A DNA stretch of 33,857 nucleotides, taken from assembly GCA_002162815.1 (NCBI GenBank), contig MAAT01000038.1, positions 1 through 33,857 on the forward strand. The letters run 5' to 3'. A model generated the notes under the pieces. It was not told the DNA's origin and made no database searches. It saw only the letters and a program-made list of their open reading frames with translations. Every line of letters begins with the position of its first letter. Within the stretch, counting starts at the first letter, position 1. The position numbers and the translations under genes are program-made. Source of the DNA: Gammaproteobacteria bacterium 53_120_T64. Lineage in GTDB: Bacteria > Pseudomonadota > Gammaproteobacteria > Pseudomonadales > Porticoccaceae. This document shows, one piece after another, positions 15,972 to 23,644 of this stretch.

Positions 15972-16592
15972 TTAAATCGTGATAATAAGGTCGTGGCTTG
16001 TGGCTAGGTCGTAAGTGGCGTCAGTACCGGTATTGCGCGACACGCTGCCACTGGTGGCATCACCGTCGTCAAATTCATTGTCGTAACGCTGAGCCACATC
16101 ACCGGGTATGCCTTTACTGTATATTTTGGTTTGCGTGATACCATTGCCCCAATCGCCGGTGGCAATGGTACTCACCAAACCACCGTAGGTATGGTTAGGC
16201 GGTGCAGTGGCACCGGTCAAGCTTGGGTCACCGGCAATAATACCGGCATAGCGTAAATGGGACCACACCGTACAAGACTCTTCGTCTGCTGTAGTGCACT
16301 CATCACCCTCGATAAGACCATCGCCGTCGCCCGCTTCGGCAGATGCATGGAGGACGGTGATAATCGCCAAATCACCCGGCAGCCCCCCGAAGGTATCCTG
16401 AAAGGTAAAGTAAGCGCCGCGATAACTCTCAATCTGTTTAACAAAGTTTTTGTACTTGGCATTGTCAATCAGCACCTGGCCCTTGAGTACACCACCGAGA
16501 ATCAAGCCGATAATCACTAATACAATGGCGATTTCAACCAAGGTAAAACCCAACTGTCGCCCGCTTGCACTTATAGAAAACTGGCCGCTCAT
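15972..16592 (-). CDS. type IV pilin-like protein with prepilin methylation motif (paralog 2)
   Basis: A 206-residue prepilin. The ATG at 16592 has GGGAG seven bases upstream; the frame to 16673 adds 27 non-conserved residues. The leader ends in GRQLG and the mature protein would begin FTLVEIAIVLVIIGLI. The first 60 or so mature residues are nearly identical to paralog 1, and VWSHLRYAGII, HTYGGLVS, GDVAQRYDNEFDDGDATSG and the short C-terminal ending are shared; the centre differs, with LIEGDECTTADEESC here. The two genes are therefore a tandem duplication that has diverged mainly in the middle and the C-terminal strand. Confidence 0.88.
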   Translation of the reverse strand: MSGQFSISASGRQLGFTLVEIAIVLVIIGLILGGVLKGQVLIDNAKYKNFVKQIESYRGAYFTFQDTFGGLPGDLAIITVLHASAEAGDGDGLIEGDECTTADEESCTVWSHLRYAGIIAGDPSLTGATAPPNHTYGGLVSTIATGDWGNGITQTKIYSKGIPGDVAQRYDNEFDDGDATSGSVSRNTGTDATYDLATSHDLIITI

Positions 16593-16744
16593 AAGCACGC
16601 TCCCATTCAATACAAAAAATAAAGGGAAGTCAGCCTTGTCTGCCCGTTTTGTCGCCCTTTGTGGCGTCAACAATGATAAAGGTAGATGGCTTTATAGCAG
16701 TCTTCAAGTAGCGGGCTAGCCAATAAGGCCTTGGCCTAATGACC

Positions 16745-16761
16745 GCCGACCAGTGGTCGGC
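16745..16761. promoter_or_regulatory. near-perfect palindrome upstream of pilin paralog 2, possible operator
   Basis: GCCGACCA (16745-16752), one central G, and TGGTCGGC (16754-16761). The palindrome lies between the end of ogt and the start of the pilin-like gene on the same strand, 153 bp before the pilin start. The tight centre suits a protein-binding site better than a hairpin terminator. No regulator consensus was recognised. Confidence 0.35.
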
Positions 16762-16824
16762 ATGCTCCCGCTCGACAGCGAATGATGCGGCCGTTTTAAC
16801 ACACTAGAAAAGGAGGCTGAAAAC

Positions 16825-17352
16825 CTAGCCATCCCCAAGCGGCACACCCTCGTGCGCCAGTAGCCAGCGCTTCGCGTCCAAACCACCGGCAAAGCCCGTT
16901 AGCGAACCCTTACTGCCAATAATACGGTGGCAAGGTATAACAATCGGAATCGGGTTTTTATTATTTGCCATGCCCACCGCGCGTGCCGCTGTCGGCTGGC
17001 CGATGGCACTGGCGAGCTGCCCATAGCTGGCCGTGGTGCCGTGGGCAACTTGCTGTAACTGAGCCCAGACGCGCCGCTGAAAATCACTGCCCTGTAGACT
17101 CAGGGGCAGGTCAAAGGTCTGTAAACGGCCATCAAAATAAGCATTTAATTGTTCACTGGCTAGAGCCAGCCATGCCTTACCCTGGCCTCTTTCTGGTTGA
17201 CGGGTAGATGGTAGTGGCGTGCTGTTATTGGCGAAGCGGATTTCGGTAAGACCCGCGCTATTCGCCAGTAGCGTCAGGCGGCCAATCGGGCTGTATAAAT
17301 ACGACCAGGCGCTGACGCGTTGCGCAATTTGAGGTTTTTCATTGCTAGGCAT
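16825..17352 (-). CDS. ogt: methylated-DNA--protein-cysteine S-methyltransferase
   Basis: A 175-residue suicide DNA-repair protein that moves the methyl group from O6-methylguanine to its own cysteine. The active-site motif IPCHRIIG is present with Cys141 counted from the ATG at 17352, followed by GSLTGFAGGLDAKRWLLAHEG. The helix-turn-helix part has FQRRVWAQL and GTTASYGQLASAIGQPTAARAVG with its arginine finger. No N-terminal AraC-type domain is present, so it is an Ogt-like stand-alone enzyme rather than Ada. An ATG at 17358 is an alternative start but sits too close to AAGG. It lies 38 bp after the MOSC gene on the same strand. Confidence 0.94.
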   Translation of the reverse strand: MPSNEKPQIAQRVSAWSYLYSPIGRLTLLANSAGLTEIRFANNSTPLPSTRQPERGQGKAWLALASEQLNAYFDGRLQTFDLPLSLQGSDFQRRVWAQLQQVAHGTTASYGQLASAIGQPTAARAVGMANNKNPIPIVIPCHRIIGSKGSLTGFAGGLDAKRWLLAHEGVPLGDG

Positions 17353-17390
17353 TAACATTGACCTTAGAGGATAGAGGGTAACGCTTTTGC

Positions 17391-17837
17391 TTAAGCCTCG
17401 GTGTTGAGCTCCACACTGTCGCCAAGTGCAATATCACCGCCACTGATGACTCGGCAACAGGCACCACCGCGCCAGTCGGGGATGAGGGCCTTCAGTAAAC
17501 CCGGCTTGGCGTCCTCCATGCGCTGGCAGGGGTCGGTCTCGCGCGTGACTTTCAGCCGTAAATCACCTATCTCGATAATGTCACCCACCGACGCAGAGCT
17601 AAAGCTAACACCCTTAACAAAAAGATTGGCGCGCCGTGTCGTCCAGTGCAAATCGAACCCTAGCTCATCACAGGCTAGCTGCCAATCCTCAACACTGAGT
17701 ACCGTCACTTGGCGCCCGTGGGGGTGGCCCCGGTAGTCGTTTTCAACCCCGCGCTCGGTACTAACTTGCGCCTGCTCGGTGATGTGCATTTCACCCTTCG
17801 ATTTTAGTCGATAGGCGATGCCTACTAGAGTTGCCAT
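17391..17837 (-). CDS. MOSC domain-containing protein
   Basis: A 148-residue protein consisting of one MOSC (molybdenum cofactor sulfurase C-terminal) domain. The ATG at 17837 places the start at MATLVGIAYR; upstream codons overlap the leader of the divergent FrnE-like gene. Features are ERGVENDYRGHPHGRQVTV, the RRANLFVKG segment and TDPCQRME, whose cysteine is the conserved sulfur-carrying or cofactor-binding residue. MOSC proteins handle sulfur transfer or reduction of N-hydroxylated compounds with the molybdenum cofactor. The partner is unknown, and the neighbouring ogt offers no functional hint. Confidence 0.87.
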   Translation of the reverse strand: MATLVGIAYRLKSKGEMHITEQAQVSTERGVENDYRGHPHGRQVTVLSVEDWQLACDELGFDLHWTTRRANLFVKGVSFSSASVGDIIEIGDLRLKVTRETDPCQRMEDAKPGLLKALIPDWRGGACCRVISGGDIALGDSVELNTEA

Positions 17838-17949
17838 GTAACTGCCTGCCCTACAATAAAATGAATGCCCGCCATTTAACAAAACCCTTAGGCTTATGTC
17901 ATCCTCTACCGCCCGCTCGCCACATAAAATTCCAAGGTAGGCCAACATA

Positions 17950-18606
17950 ATGAAAATTGACATCATTTCCGATCTCGTCTGCCCCTGGTGTTACATCGGC
18001 AAAAAAAACCTCGAAGCGGCCATGGTCCTGCGCCCCAACATCGATTTCAACGTTCAGTGGTTCCCCTATCAACTGCACCCCGAGGCCCCGCTAGAGGGCT
18101 ACAACTACCGAGTGAGTATTGAAGAAAAATATGGCAAGGCGCGCATCGAGGCGATGTTTGCGCAAATTACCGTGGCCGGCAGGGCCGCCGGTATTGTCTT
18201 TGATCTCGACGGCATTGAGCGCGGCGCCAATACCCTCAATGCCCATCGCCTACTCGACTTCGCCTTTCGCGCCGCTGGCTCAAGCTTACAAAACGATCTC
18301 AGCGAGGCTCTATTTAATGCCTACTTTTGCCAACAGCGAGATATCGGCAAGACCGAGGTGTTGAGCGCCATCGCTGCAGAAGTCGGCATGGACAAAAGTA
18401 AAGTCAGTGCCTACTTAAACGGCCAAGCCGACGTCAGTCATGTGCAACAGCAAGTGGCCTCCGCCCGCCAGCAGGGCATTAACGGCGTACCCTCGTTCAG
18501 CCTAGAGGGGCAATTTTCTCTCAGTGGCGGCCAGCAAAGCGAGGTCTTTCTGCGCGCTATTGACCGCCTCGCGGCAAAAACCCGCAGCACCGACAATGCC
18601 CGCTAA
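17950..18606 (+). CDS. DsbA family oxidoreductase, FrnE-like
   Basis: A 218-residue thioredoxin-fold protein without a signal peptide, so probably cytoplasmic. The redox motif is C11-P-W-C14 in the segment SDLVCPWCYIGK. The DSBA insertion domain follows (NTLNAHRLLDFAF, FNAYF, DIGKTEVL) and the cis-Pro loop is in NGVPSFSLEG. This is the pattern of FrnE/YwbO-type disulfide isomerases, related to 2-hydroxychromene-2-carboxylate isomerase. Substrates are unknown. It is divergent from the MOSC gene and convergent with the flavodoxin gene. Confidence 0.9.
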   Translation: MKIDIISDLVCPWCYIGKKNLEAAMVLRPNIDFNVQWFPYQLHPEAPLEGYNYRVSIEEKYGKARIEAMFAQITVAGRAAGIVFDLDGIERGANTLNAHRLLDFAFRAAGSSLQNDLSEALFNAYFCQQRDIGKTEVLSAIAAEVGMDKSKVSAYLNGQADVSHVQQQVASARQQGINGVPSFSLEGQFSLSGGQQSEVFLRAIDRLAAKTRSTDNAR

Positions 18607-18647
18607 AGACTTTAACCTCAGTTGCCCGCTGACTTATCAAAGCGTCG

Positions 18648-19295
18648 CTACAAGGCATTAAGCACTAAGCAATCGAGTTCATCCCGGGCTTTTAACAGAA
18701 AGTCGTCGGCATTGAGCTGCCCCAGTAGGCGCCCACGTCTAATATAAAGGTGGTCAATATAACGTCCGCCCCTGAGCTCGACAGCGGCTTTATAGTCATC
18801 GATAAACTGTTGTTTAAAACCACTATTAAAGGTTGAAAAAAGCACTACGCCTTTATCGGATAACTTATTGTTTGCGACGAACTGCCACGCCGGTGGCGCC
18901 GGGCTTCCGAACCATATCGGGGCGCCAATAAATACGATATCGTAGCCTGAAAGATCCACCTTCTGAGGTTTTATACGCGCAAACTTATCCTGGGAATCCA
19001 CCACGGCATTGAACAAACCGGCAATACCAACAGGATAATCCTCGGCTTTAATTGGCAATAATGCCGATTGGTAATACCGGGAGATTTCACGCGCCAACAA
19101 TTTCGTATTACCTGAGCGCGAAAAATAAACCACCAACACCTTATCGCCCGATATTTTATTCCCTATAGCAGCCGCTGCGATAGAGGGGCGCGGCGCTGTC
19201 AATTTACTTGACGTCAGCACTTTATTTTCTGCCCTGACCACATCACTTGACAACAATAGCTCCGCAGCCAGTAACAAAAACATTCTCTTTAACAC
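18648..19295 (-). CDS. flavodoxin-like protein with an apparent signal peptide
   Basis: A 215-residue protein. After about 50 residues comes a flavodoxin fold with the FMN phosphate loop VYFSRSGNTKLLA, followed by YDIVFIGAPIWFGSPAP and VLFSTFNSG. The first 23 residues, MLKRMFLLLAAELLLSSDVVRA, have a basic start, a hydrophobic core and a plausible signal-peptidase site after VRA. Flavodoxins normally stay in the cytoplasm. The start is uncertain: GTG at 19295 or the ATG at 19283 both keep the hydrophobic stretch. The protein could be periplasmic, possibly anchored. Reaction partner unknown. Confidence 0.8.
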   Translation of the reverse strand: MLKRMFLLLAAELLLSSDVVRAENKVLTSSKLTAPRPSIAAAAIGNKISGDKVLVVYFSRSGNTKLLAREISRYYQSALLPIKAEDYPVGIAGLFNAVVDSQDKFARIKPQKVDLSGYDIVFIGAPIWFGSPAPPAWQFVANNKLSDKGVVLFSTFNSGFKQQFIDDYKAAVELRGGRYIDHLYIRRGRLLGQLNADDFLLKARDELDCLVLNAL

Positions 19296-19338
19296 CGTCG
19301 TAGTGTCGTCATTTTTTCAATCGATTCTATTTAAGATT

Positions 19339-20097
19339 TTAATCAGTGGAATCTTTAACGGCTTTAAAGCGAAGACGAACGTAATCGGCAACCCATCCAT
19401 CATTTTCGCTATAAAGCGTGCCGACAAGCCTTACTTTAACCTGTGTGAAAAAGCGCTTTTTTTGCTGTGCATTAAGATCCGCACAAATACTATCGGCAAA
19501 CACCGCCAACCATTGCTCTATACCACTCGCCAGCGGCGTCGGCCGGGAGATGCGTTCGATACTATCAACGCGAAATCCGGTGCGCTCTAGAAGCCGACGA
19601 TAATCACTTTCACTGGGGAAAAACCAAGGGTTATTAAACGTACCAAAATCTTTATTTTCAGAAAAGACGTCTGTCATGGCTTTTAATAAAGCCGAAATAT
19701 TACCCTGCCCTCCCATCTCGGCAACGAATCGACCCTTTGCTTTCAAGGCGCGATAAACACCCTCAAGCACCGCCTCTGGATCTAACATCCAGTGCAAAGC
19801 GGCATTACTAAACACCGCATCGAAGTGATTGGAAAATTCGAGTTTATTACCATTCGCCAGCGCGGCCGAAAGACCTCTAGCCTTTGCGGCCGATACCATA
19901 CTGGGGCTCGCATCGACACAGCTTACCAGACAACCTTGCGCCGAAATATATTCAGCCAGTTGGCCGTCGCCACACCCCAAATCGAGAATTGACTCGCCAG
20001 CCACAGGGGCAAGTAAGCTCACCACCTCGGTGGCCATACTGGAAACAAAGGCCGCATGCTCGGTATAAGCAGAGGCCTGCCATTGATTATTTTTCAT
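19339..20097 (-). CDS. class I SAM-dependent methyltransferase
   Basis: A 252-residue methyltransferase. The ATG at 20097 begins MKNNQWQASAYTEHAAF, the usual opening of this group; a TTG at 20124 directly after the preceding stop codon is an alternative. Motif I is ILDLGCGDGQ, followed by CVDASPSMV, FDAVFSNAALHWM and GRFVAEMGG. The AALHWM segment is shared with trans-aconitate methyltransferase and BioC-like enzymes that act on small carboxylic acids. The substrate is not defined. It lies 27 bp after the DUF5062-like gene and is probably co-transcribed with it. Confidence 0.88.
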   Translation of the reverse strand: MKNNQWQASAYTEHAAFVSSMATEVVSLLAPVAGESILDLGCGDGQLAEYISAQGCLVSCVDASPSMVSAAKARGLSAALANGNKLEFSNHFDAVFSNAALHWMLDPEAVLEGVYRALKAKGRFVAEMGGQGNISALLKAMTDVFSENKDFGTFNNPWFFPSESDYRRLLERTGFRVDSIERISRPTPLASGIEQWLAVFADSICADLNAQQKKRFFTQVKVRLVGTLYSENDGWVADYVRLRFKAVKDSTD

Positions 20098-20124
20098 TAA
20101 ATAGTAACCCAAATACTTCTTCAA

Positions 20125-20361
20125 TTACTTTAATTTCGACGCCCATATCGCCAACTTATGGCGCATGGTTTGCTGCGAGATGGTCGCTTCTGGGATCGAC
20201 TGAATCACCTTGTCGTGTACCAATAGGCGATAGATATATTCAATTTTATCATTCGCCGAATCGGTGGCTTCAAATTCAACGACGCCACGAGTCTCACCGT
20301 ATTTAACGCCCTCGGCTATCGCCTTTTTGATCAGTTCTTTTTCATTCTTGAGTTTTTTCAT
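20125..20361 (-). CDS. small DUF5062-like protein
   Basis: A 78-residue soluble protein beginning MKKLKNEKELIKKAI. The ATG at 20361 has GGGAG seven bases upstream; the longer frame to 20400 lacks a site. The segments KIEYIYRLLVHDKVI and MRHKLAIWASKLK recall the gammaproteobacterial family DUF5062, of unknown function. The protein is helical and strongly basic at its start. It precedes the methyltransferase gene on the same strand. Confidence 0.7.
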   Translation of the reverse strand: MKKLKNEKELIKKAIAEGVKYGETRGVVEFEATDSANDKIEYIYRLLVHDKVIQSIPEATISQQTMRHKLAIWASKLK

Positions 20362-20627
20362 CGCCTTACTCCCTGTTATCGCGACCCAGCGTTGATGCAA
20401 TTCAAACCACCACTGAGCCTACTGTTCGCCCTCTGCTCAACATCGAAATAGCGAGGGGGTTTCGAACCATTCACACTAAAAACCTACCACTTTAATGACT
20501 CACATTCGCCCTACTGTTAATTAGTCGAATAATATATTCAACGAACCATAATCAGAGTCGAAGAACAACGCAAGCAGGCTTTTATTTCACTCATCGTGGT
20601 GATCACTCGCCACTCCGTGAACCCCAA

Positions 20628-20960
20628 CTAACACTCAATAGGGTAATGCACAGCCAACCACAGGGTTTCGATCTCGGGGTCGGTCCAGCTCACTCGGTGT
20701 TGGCAATGGGCCGGTATATTCAAATGCTCACCTGCCCTCAGTCTCACCTCGCTGCCATTTTCATAAGCAATCAGCGCCTCGCCCTTGAGCACCACCACCC
20801 ACTCATTGACAGGCTGATCGTACCAGCCAATGGCCGGACTGGTGTGGCCCTTTGATACAATACGCTCAATCGACAAACCCGGCGCTGCCAGCAAGGTATC
20901 GACGCGCTCCTCTTCAAGATCGCAGGAATTGTACTGAAAAATATTATCGACCATGGTCAT
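20628..20960 (-). CDS. cupin domain protein
   Basis: A 110-residue single-domain cupin, a small beta barrel that usually binds a metal ion. The first cupin motif is around WYDQPVNEWVVVLKGEALI and the second is LRAGEHLNIPAHCQHRVSW, with H residues in the second motif available as metal ligands. The first motif has an Asp/Asn/Glu pattern instead of the usual HxH, so metal binding may be weak or altered. The start is ATG at 20960 or 20954. The gene stands alone between gaps of about 200 bp. The role is unknown. Confidence 0.82.
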   Translation of the reverse strand: MTMVDNIFQYNSCDLEEERVDTLLAAPGLSIERIVSKGHTSPAIGWYDQPVNEWVVVLKGEALIAYENGSEVRLRAGEHLNIPAHCQHRVSWTDPEIETLWLAVHYPIEC

Positions 20961-21176
20961 TTGCCTAGATTTTATCGCCGCTAACCGGCGCAGGTGAGTA
21001 TTGTTGTCGTCTACAAACTATGTAAGCATGGGACAAATAACAAGGCGCTGCCCTGTCGGCTTTAAACCCCTTGCCAGCCTAAAAACAATAACAGCATGGC
21101 TAAAGCCCCATAAAATAACAAAGCGCGACAAACACGTTTAATTCCCAACAGATTACTACAATAAATGGAGAAAATT

Positions 21177-21938
21177 ATGTCAGGTATTCTTGCCAATAAA
21201 GTCGGACTGATCACCGGTGCTGGTTCAGGTATAGGCCGTGCCACCAGTCTTATCTTTGCCGCCGAAGGTGCCAAAGTGGTGGTCGCAGACGTCGATGTCG
21301 ATGGCGGCCTCGCCACGGTTGAAAGTATCAAAAAGGCCGGGGGCGAGGCGCTGTTTGTACGCTGTGATGTCACCGACTCAGACAGCGTTAGCGCGATGAT
21401 AAAAGCCTGTGTTACTCACTACGGCAAACTCGACTGCGCCTTCAATAATGCCGGTGTCTCCGGAAAAATGGCCAACACGGTGATGTGTACCGAGGAAAAT
21501 TTCGACCTCAATATCGCTGTCAATCTAAAGGGTGTTTGGCTCTGCATGAAGCATCAAATTCAACAGTTTCTCGACCAGGGCAGCGCTGGCGCCATTGTCA
21601 GCACCGCCTCCATTGCCGGACTCGTCGCCGCCGCCTACGCCCCGGCCTACGGTGCCGCGAAGCACGGTGTTAACGGCCTAACGAAGTCAGCTGCTATTGA
21701 GTTCGCCAAGAAAAATATTCGCGTCAATTCCGTCTGCCCCGGGGTTATCGAAACACCGATGGTTGCCCAGGCCGGCTCCGATTCAAAAATGATCGACGCC
21801 CTCATTGCCGCAGAACCCATCGGCCGCATGGGTCAGCCCAGTGAAATTGGCCACGCCGTTGCCTGGCTCTGTTCCGACAAAGCCTCGTTTGTCACCGGCC
21901 ACTGCATGCCCGTTGACGGCGGCTACGTCGCACAGTAA
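21177..21938 (+). CDS. SDR family oxidoreductase
   Basis: A 253-residue classical short-chain dehydrogenase. The ATG at 21177 is chosen because GGAG lies seven bases upstream; an ATG at 21165 overlaps this site. The cofactor motif is TGAGSGIG at residues 13-20, with VVVADVD after the second strand pointing to NAD(H) preference through its Asp. NNAG, S145 and Y158/K162 (PAYGAAKHG) form the active site, and the C-terminus has GHCMPVDGGYVAQ. It belongs to the large group of alcohol and diol dehydrogenases. The substrate is not identifiable. It is convergent with the redox operon. Confidence 0.9.
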   Translation: MSGILANKVGLITGAGSGIGRATSLIFAAEGAKVVVADVDVDGGLATVESIKKAGGEALFVRCDVTDSDSVSAMIKACVTHYGKLDCAFNNAGVSGKMANTVMCTEENFDLNIAVNLKGVWLCMKHQIQQFLDQGSAGAIVSTASIAGLVAAAYAPAYGAAKHGVNGLTKSAAIEFAKKNIRVNSVCPGVIETPMVAQAGSDSKMIDALIAAEPIGRMGQPSEIGHAVAWLCSDKASFVTGHCMPVDGGYVAQ

Positions 21939-21957
21939 AGCGGCCATACCAACCTGA

Positions 21958-21991
21958 GCGAAGGGACACGGTGATAATCGCGCCCCTTCGC
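21958..21991. terminator. possible stem-loop between the convergent SDR and DUF2490 genes
   Basis: GCGAAGGG (21958-21965) and CCCTTCGC (21984-21991) are complementary with an 18-base loop. The position between two convergent genes suits a terminator, but there is no T run. Confidence 0.4.
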
Positions 21992-22002
21992 CGACAGTAC
22001 GA

Positions 22003-22671
22003 CTAGAGTTCCAGCGCATACGCCAAACTGGCATTCGTTAGCCACGCCTGATTTTTTCGACGCGACTGAAATTTTAAATAGACATGTTGCTTGAGGCTCG
22101 CTTTGTTAGAAAAGCTAAAGCCCACATCAAAGCGATTCATCGTGTATTTCTTTTCATCAATATTGTAGAAAAGCTCATTACTTAAAAATGGCCTCACACT
22201 ATCAAACCAGAGTTTTTTTGATTTTATTTTTAGCCTTAAACGACTTCTTTTAGCATGGGGTTTATTTTCTCGCGAGCGAAATTCCACCCGCTCCCTTATT
22301 GAAAAACTGATTGCCGATAAAAAACCATCATTGGCCAGCGCAAACTTTTTCTCTGCCTGTAAATATAGCCTATCCTCACGCAGCCAACGACTCAAGCGCG
22401 ACTGTTTCTTGATACCTCGGTAGTGCAACGCTAGAACCAACCCCTCAGACCCTTGAACTTGCACGCCAAGATCCCCGTGCCGATAGACAAGCTCATACCC
22501 GTCTGTCGCTACGCGAACTTCAGCAGCGGCACGGACAAAGTGATCGACAGCACGACCAGCCCTTAACTTTGCTTCGACACCTGAAGACGATGCCAGCGAA
22601 CTGACTAGCATTCCAAAAAACAACATGACCGATGATATTATTTTTTTATTCTTACATTTAATTAACAGCAA
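22003..22671 (-). CDS. DUF2490-like envelope protein, last gene of the flavin redox operon
   Basis: A 222-residue protein with a basic start (KCKNKK), a hydrophobic segment and a possible signal-peptidase site near GVEA, so it is probably exported. The rest is rich in alternating charged and aromatic residues, as in RERVEFRSRE, LRLKIKSKKLWFD and the ending LAYALEL, which fits a beta-barrel. The segments FLSNELFYNI and NRFDVGFSF resemble DUF2490. The start used is the TTG at 22671, which overlaps the PepSY gene by 14 bp and gives a complete signal peptide; the ATG at 22626 is an alternative. A role in the outer membrane is inferred. Confidence 0.65.
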   Translation of the reverse strand: MLLIKCKNKKIISSVMLFFGMLVSSLASSSGVEAKLRAGRAVDHFVRAAAEVRVATDGYELVYRHGDLGVQVQGSEGLVLALHYRGIKKQSRLSRWLREDRLYLQAEKKFALANDGFLSAISFSIRERVEFRSRENKPHAKRSRLRLKIKSKKLWFDSVRPFLSNELFYNIDEKKYTMNRFDVGFSFSNKASLKQHVYLKFQSRRKNQAWLTNASLAYALEL

Positions 22672-23197
22672 CTATTTGTTTTTTCCTATTTTTCTTTGCC
22701 GTTCTTTTTGCAACTGTTTTTACGAAAAGGTACATGCCACTTAGCCACAGCACCAAAAGAACAATTGCAGCCGGTAGAAAGACCATTAACGTCACTTTCT
22801 TATGGAAAAAAGAGCCGTCATGCAAGGCCTCAATAAAGTCGGACCGCCGGTATGCAACCTGCAATATTTTTAGCGTGGCGTGATCTAGCTGGATTTCCCA
22901 CTGATTATTAGCCCGTATTTTTACCACGCCCTTATTCGGCCGTACATCCAGGCGATCAATGTCGCCCCAACTCGTTATTTCCGCCTGCTCGACGCCCATT
23001 GCAACATGGAGTATCTCCTCAAAACTAACGCTGGGGGTTTTTTCGACGCCGCGCACCGTCGCCGGCTGAATCCAAGTAAATTCCTTTTTCAGCAATAATA
23101 GCGAGCCACTAACAATAATGATAAACACCGGGATCGCACATACCATGGAGCCCCAGTAGTGCGTCTTCCGATTAATTTTATTCCAATTAACACTCAT
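22658..23197 (-). CDS. PepSY domain inner-membrane protein
   Basis: A 179-residue protein with one N-terminal membrane helix (about residues 17-37, after KINRKTHYWGS), a periplasmic part of about 95 residues and a second helix near the end (LMVFLPAAIVLLVLWLSGMYLFV). It is the short form of the PepSY-associated transmembrane family, which includes siderophore-linked reductases such as FoxB/PiuB. The start at 23197 overlaps the stop of the preceding gene by 11 bp, with AGAG upstream. The KTHYWGS histidine and the LHDGSF histidine are candidates for heme contacts. An electron-transfer role comes from its neighbours. Confidence 0.82.
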   Translation of the reverse strand: MSVNWNKINRKTHYWGSMVCAIPVFIIIVSGSLLLLKKEFTWIQPATVRGVEKTPSVSFEEILHVAMGVEQAEITSWGDIDRLDVRPNKGVVKIRANNQWEIQLDHATLKILQVAYRRSDFIEALHDGSFFHKKVTLMVFLPAAIVLLVLWLSGMYLFVKTVAKRTAKKNRKKQIVAVN

Positions 23198-23642
23198 TAA
23201 TTTCTCTTTTTTCATGCTTCGACTTTCTCTTCCAGACGTGGGCAATCAAGGCCACCGGAAGGAAAAACCCGAGTGCCAAGTGCAGGTATTCAAGGATCTC
23301 TCGAAAGTCATCATGGACGATGTAATACAGTAAATAGGCACTAATCATTAGCATGGATAGCAGCGTGACGAGGACCATTCCAGGGATTCTTGCACGCTGA
23401 AGTTTCCAGGTATATTGCACATGGGCACCGAGTAAGAAGCCAAAACCGAGCATCATGGCAAAGGCGGCGGCCGCGTGTATTTGCAGCACCGAAAATTGCC
23501 AGGGGTGCCTCATCGGGCCAAACTCCCCATCCAGGACAAACCACGTTTTCAACACAAAAAAACTCATGCCGCTGCACCAGGCCATCGCGAATAAAGCGTA
23601 CAACGCGTATTTGAACGGCGCCTGTATCGTGCCATCGAGCAT
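23187..23642 (-). CDS. four-helix histidine-rich membrane protein, possible b-type cytochrome (DUF4405-like)
   Basis: A 151-residue inner-membrane protein with helices at about 11-33, 53-73, 87-107 and 119-137. Histidines sit at the ends of helices: H56 and H74 at the two ends of helix 2, H121 and H135 at the two ends of helix 4, and H110 after helix 3. Helices 2 and 4 run in the same direction, so the pairs H56/H121 and H74/H135 could each ligate a heme b, one near each membrane face. This is inference from topology. The gene starts two bases after apbE and overlaps the PepSY gene, so the products are likely made together. Confidence 0.7.
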   Translation of the reverse strand: MLDGTIQAPFKYALYALFAMAWCSGMSFFVLKTWFVLDGEFGPMRHPWQFSVLQIHAAAAFAMMLGFGFLLGAHVQYTWKLQRARIPGMVLVTLLSMLMISAYLLYYIVHDDFREILEYLHLALGFFLPVALIAHVWKRKSKHEKREINEC

Positions 23643-23644
23643 TG

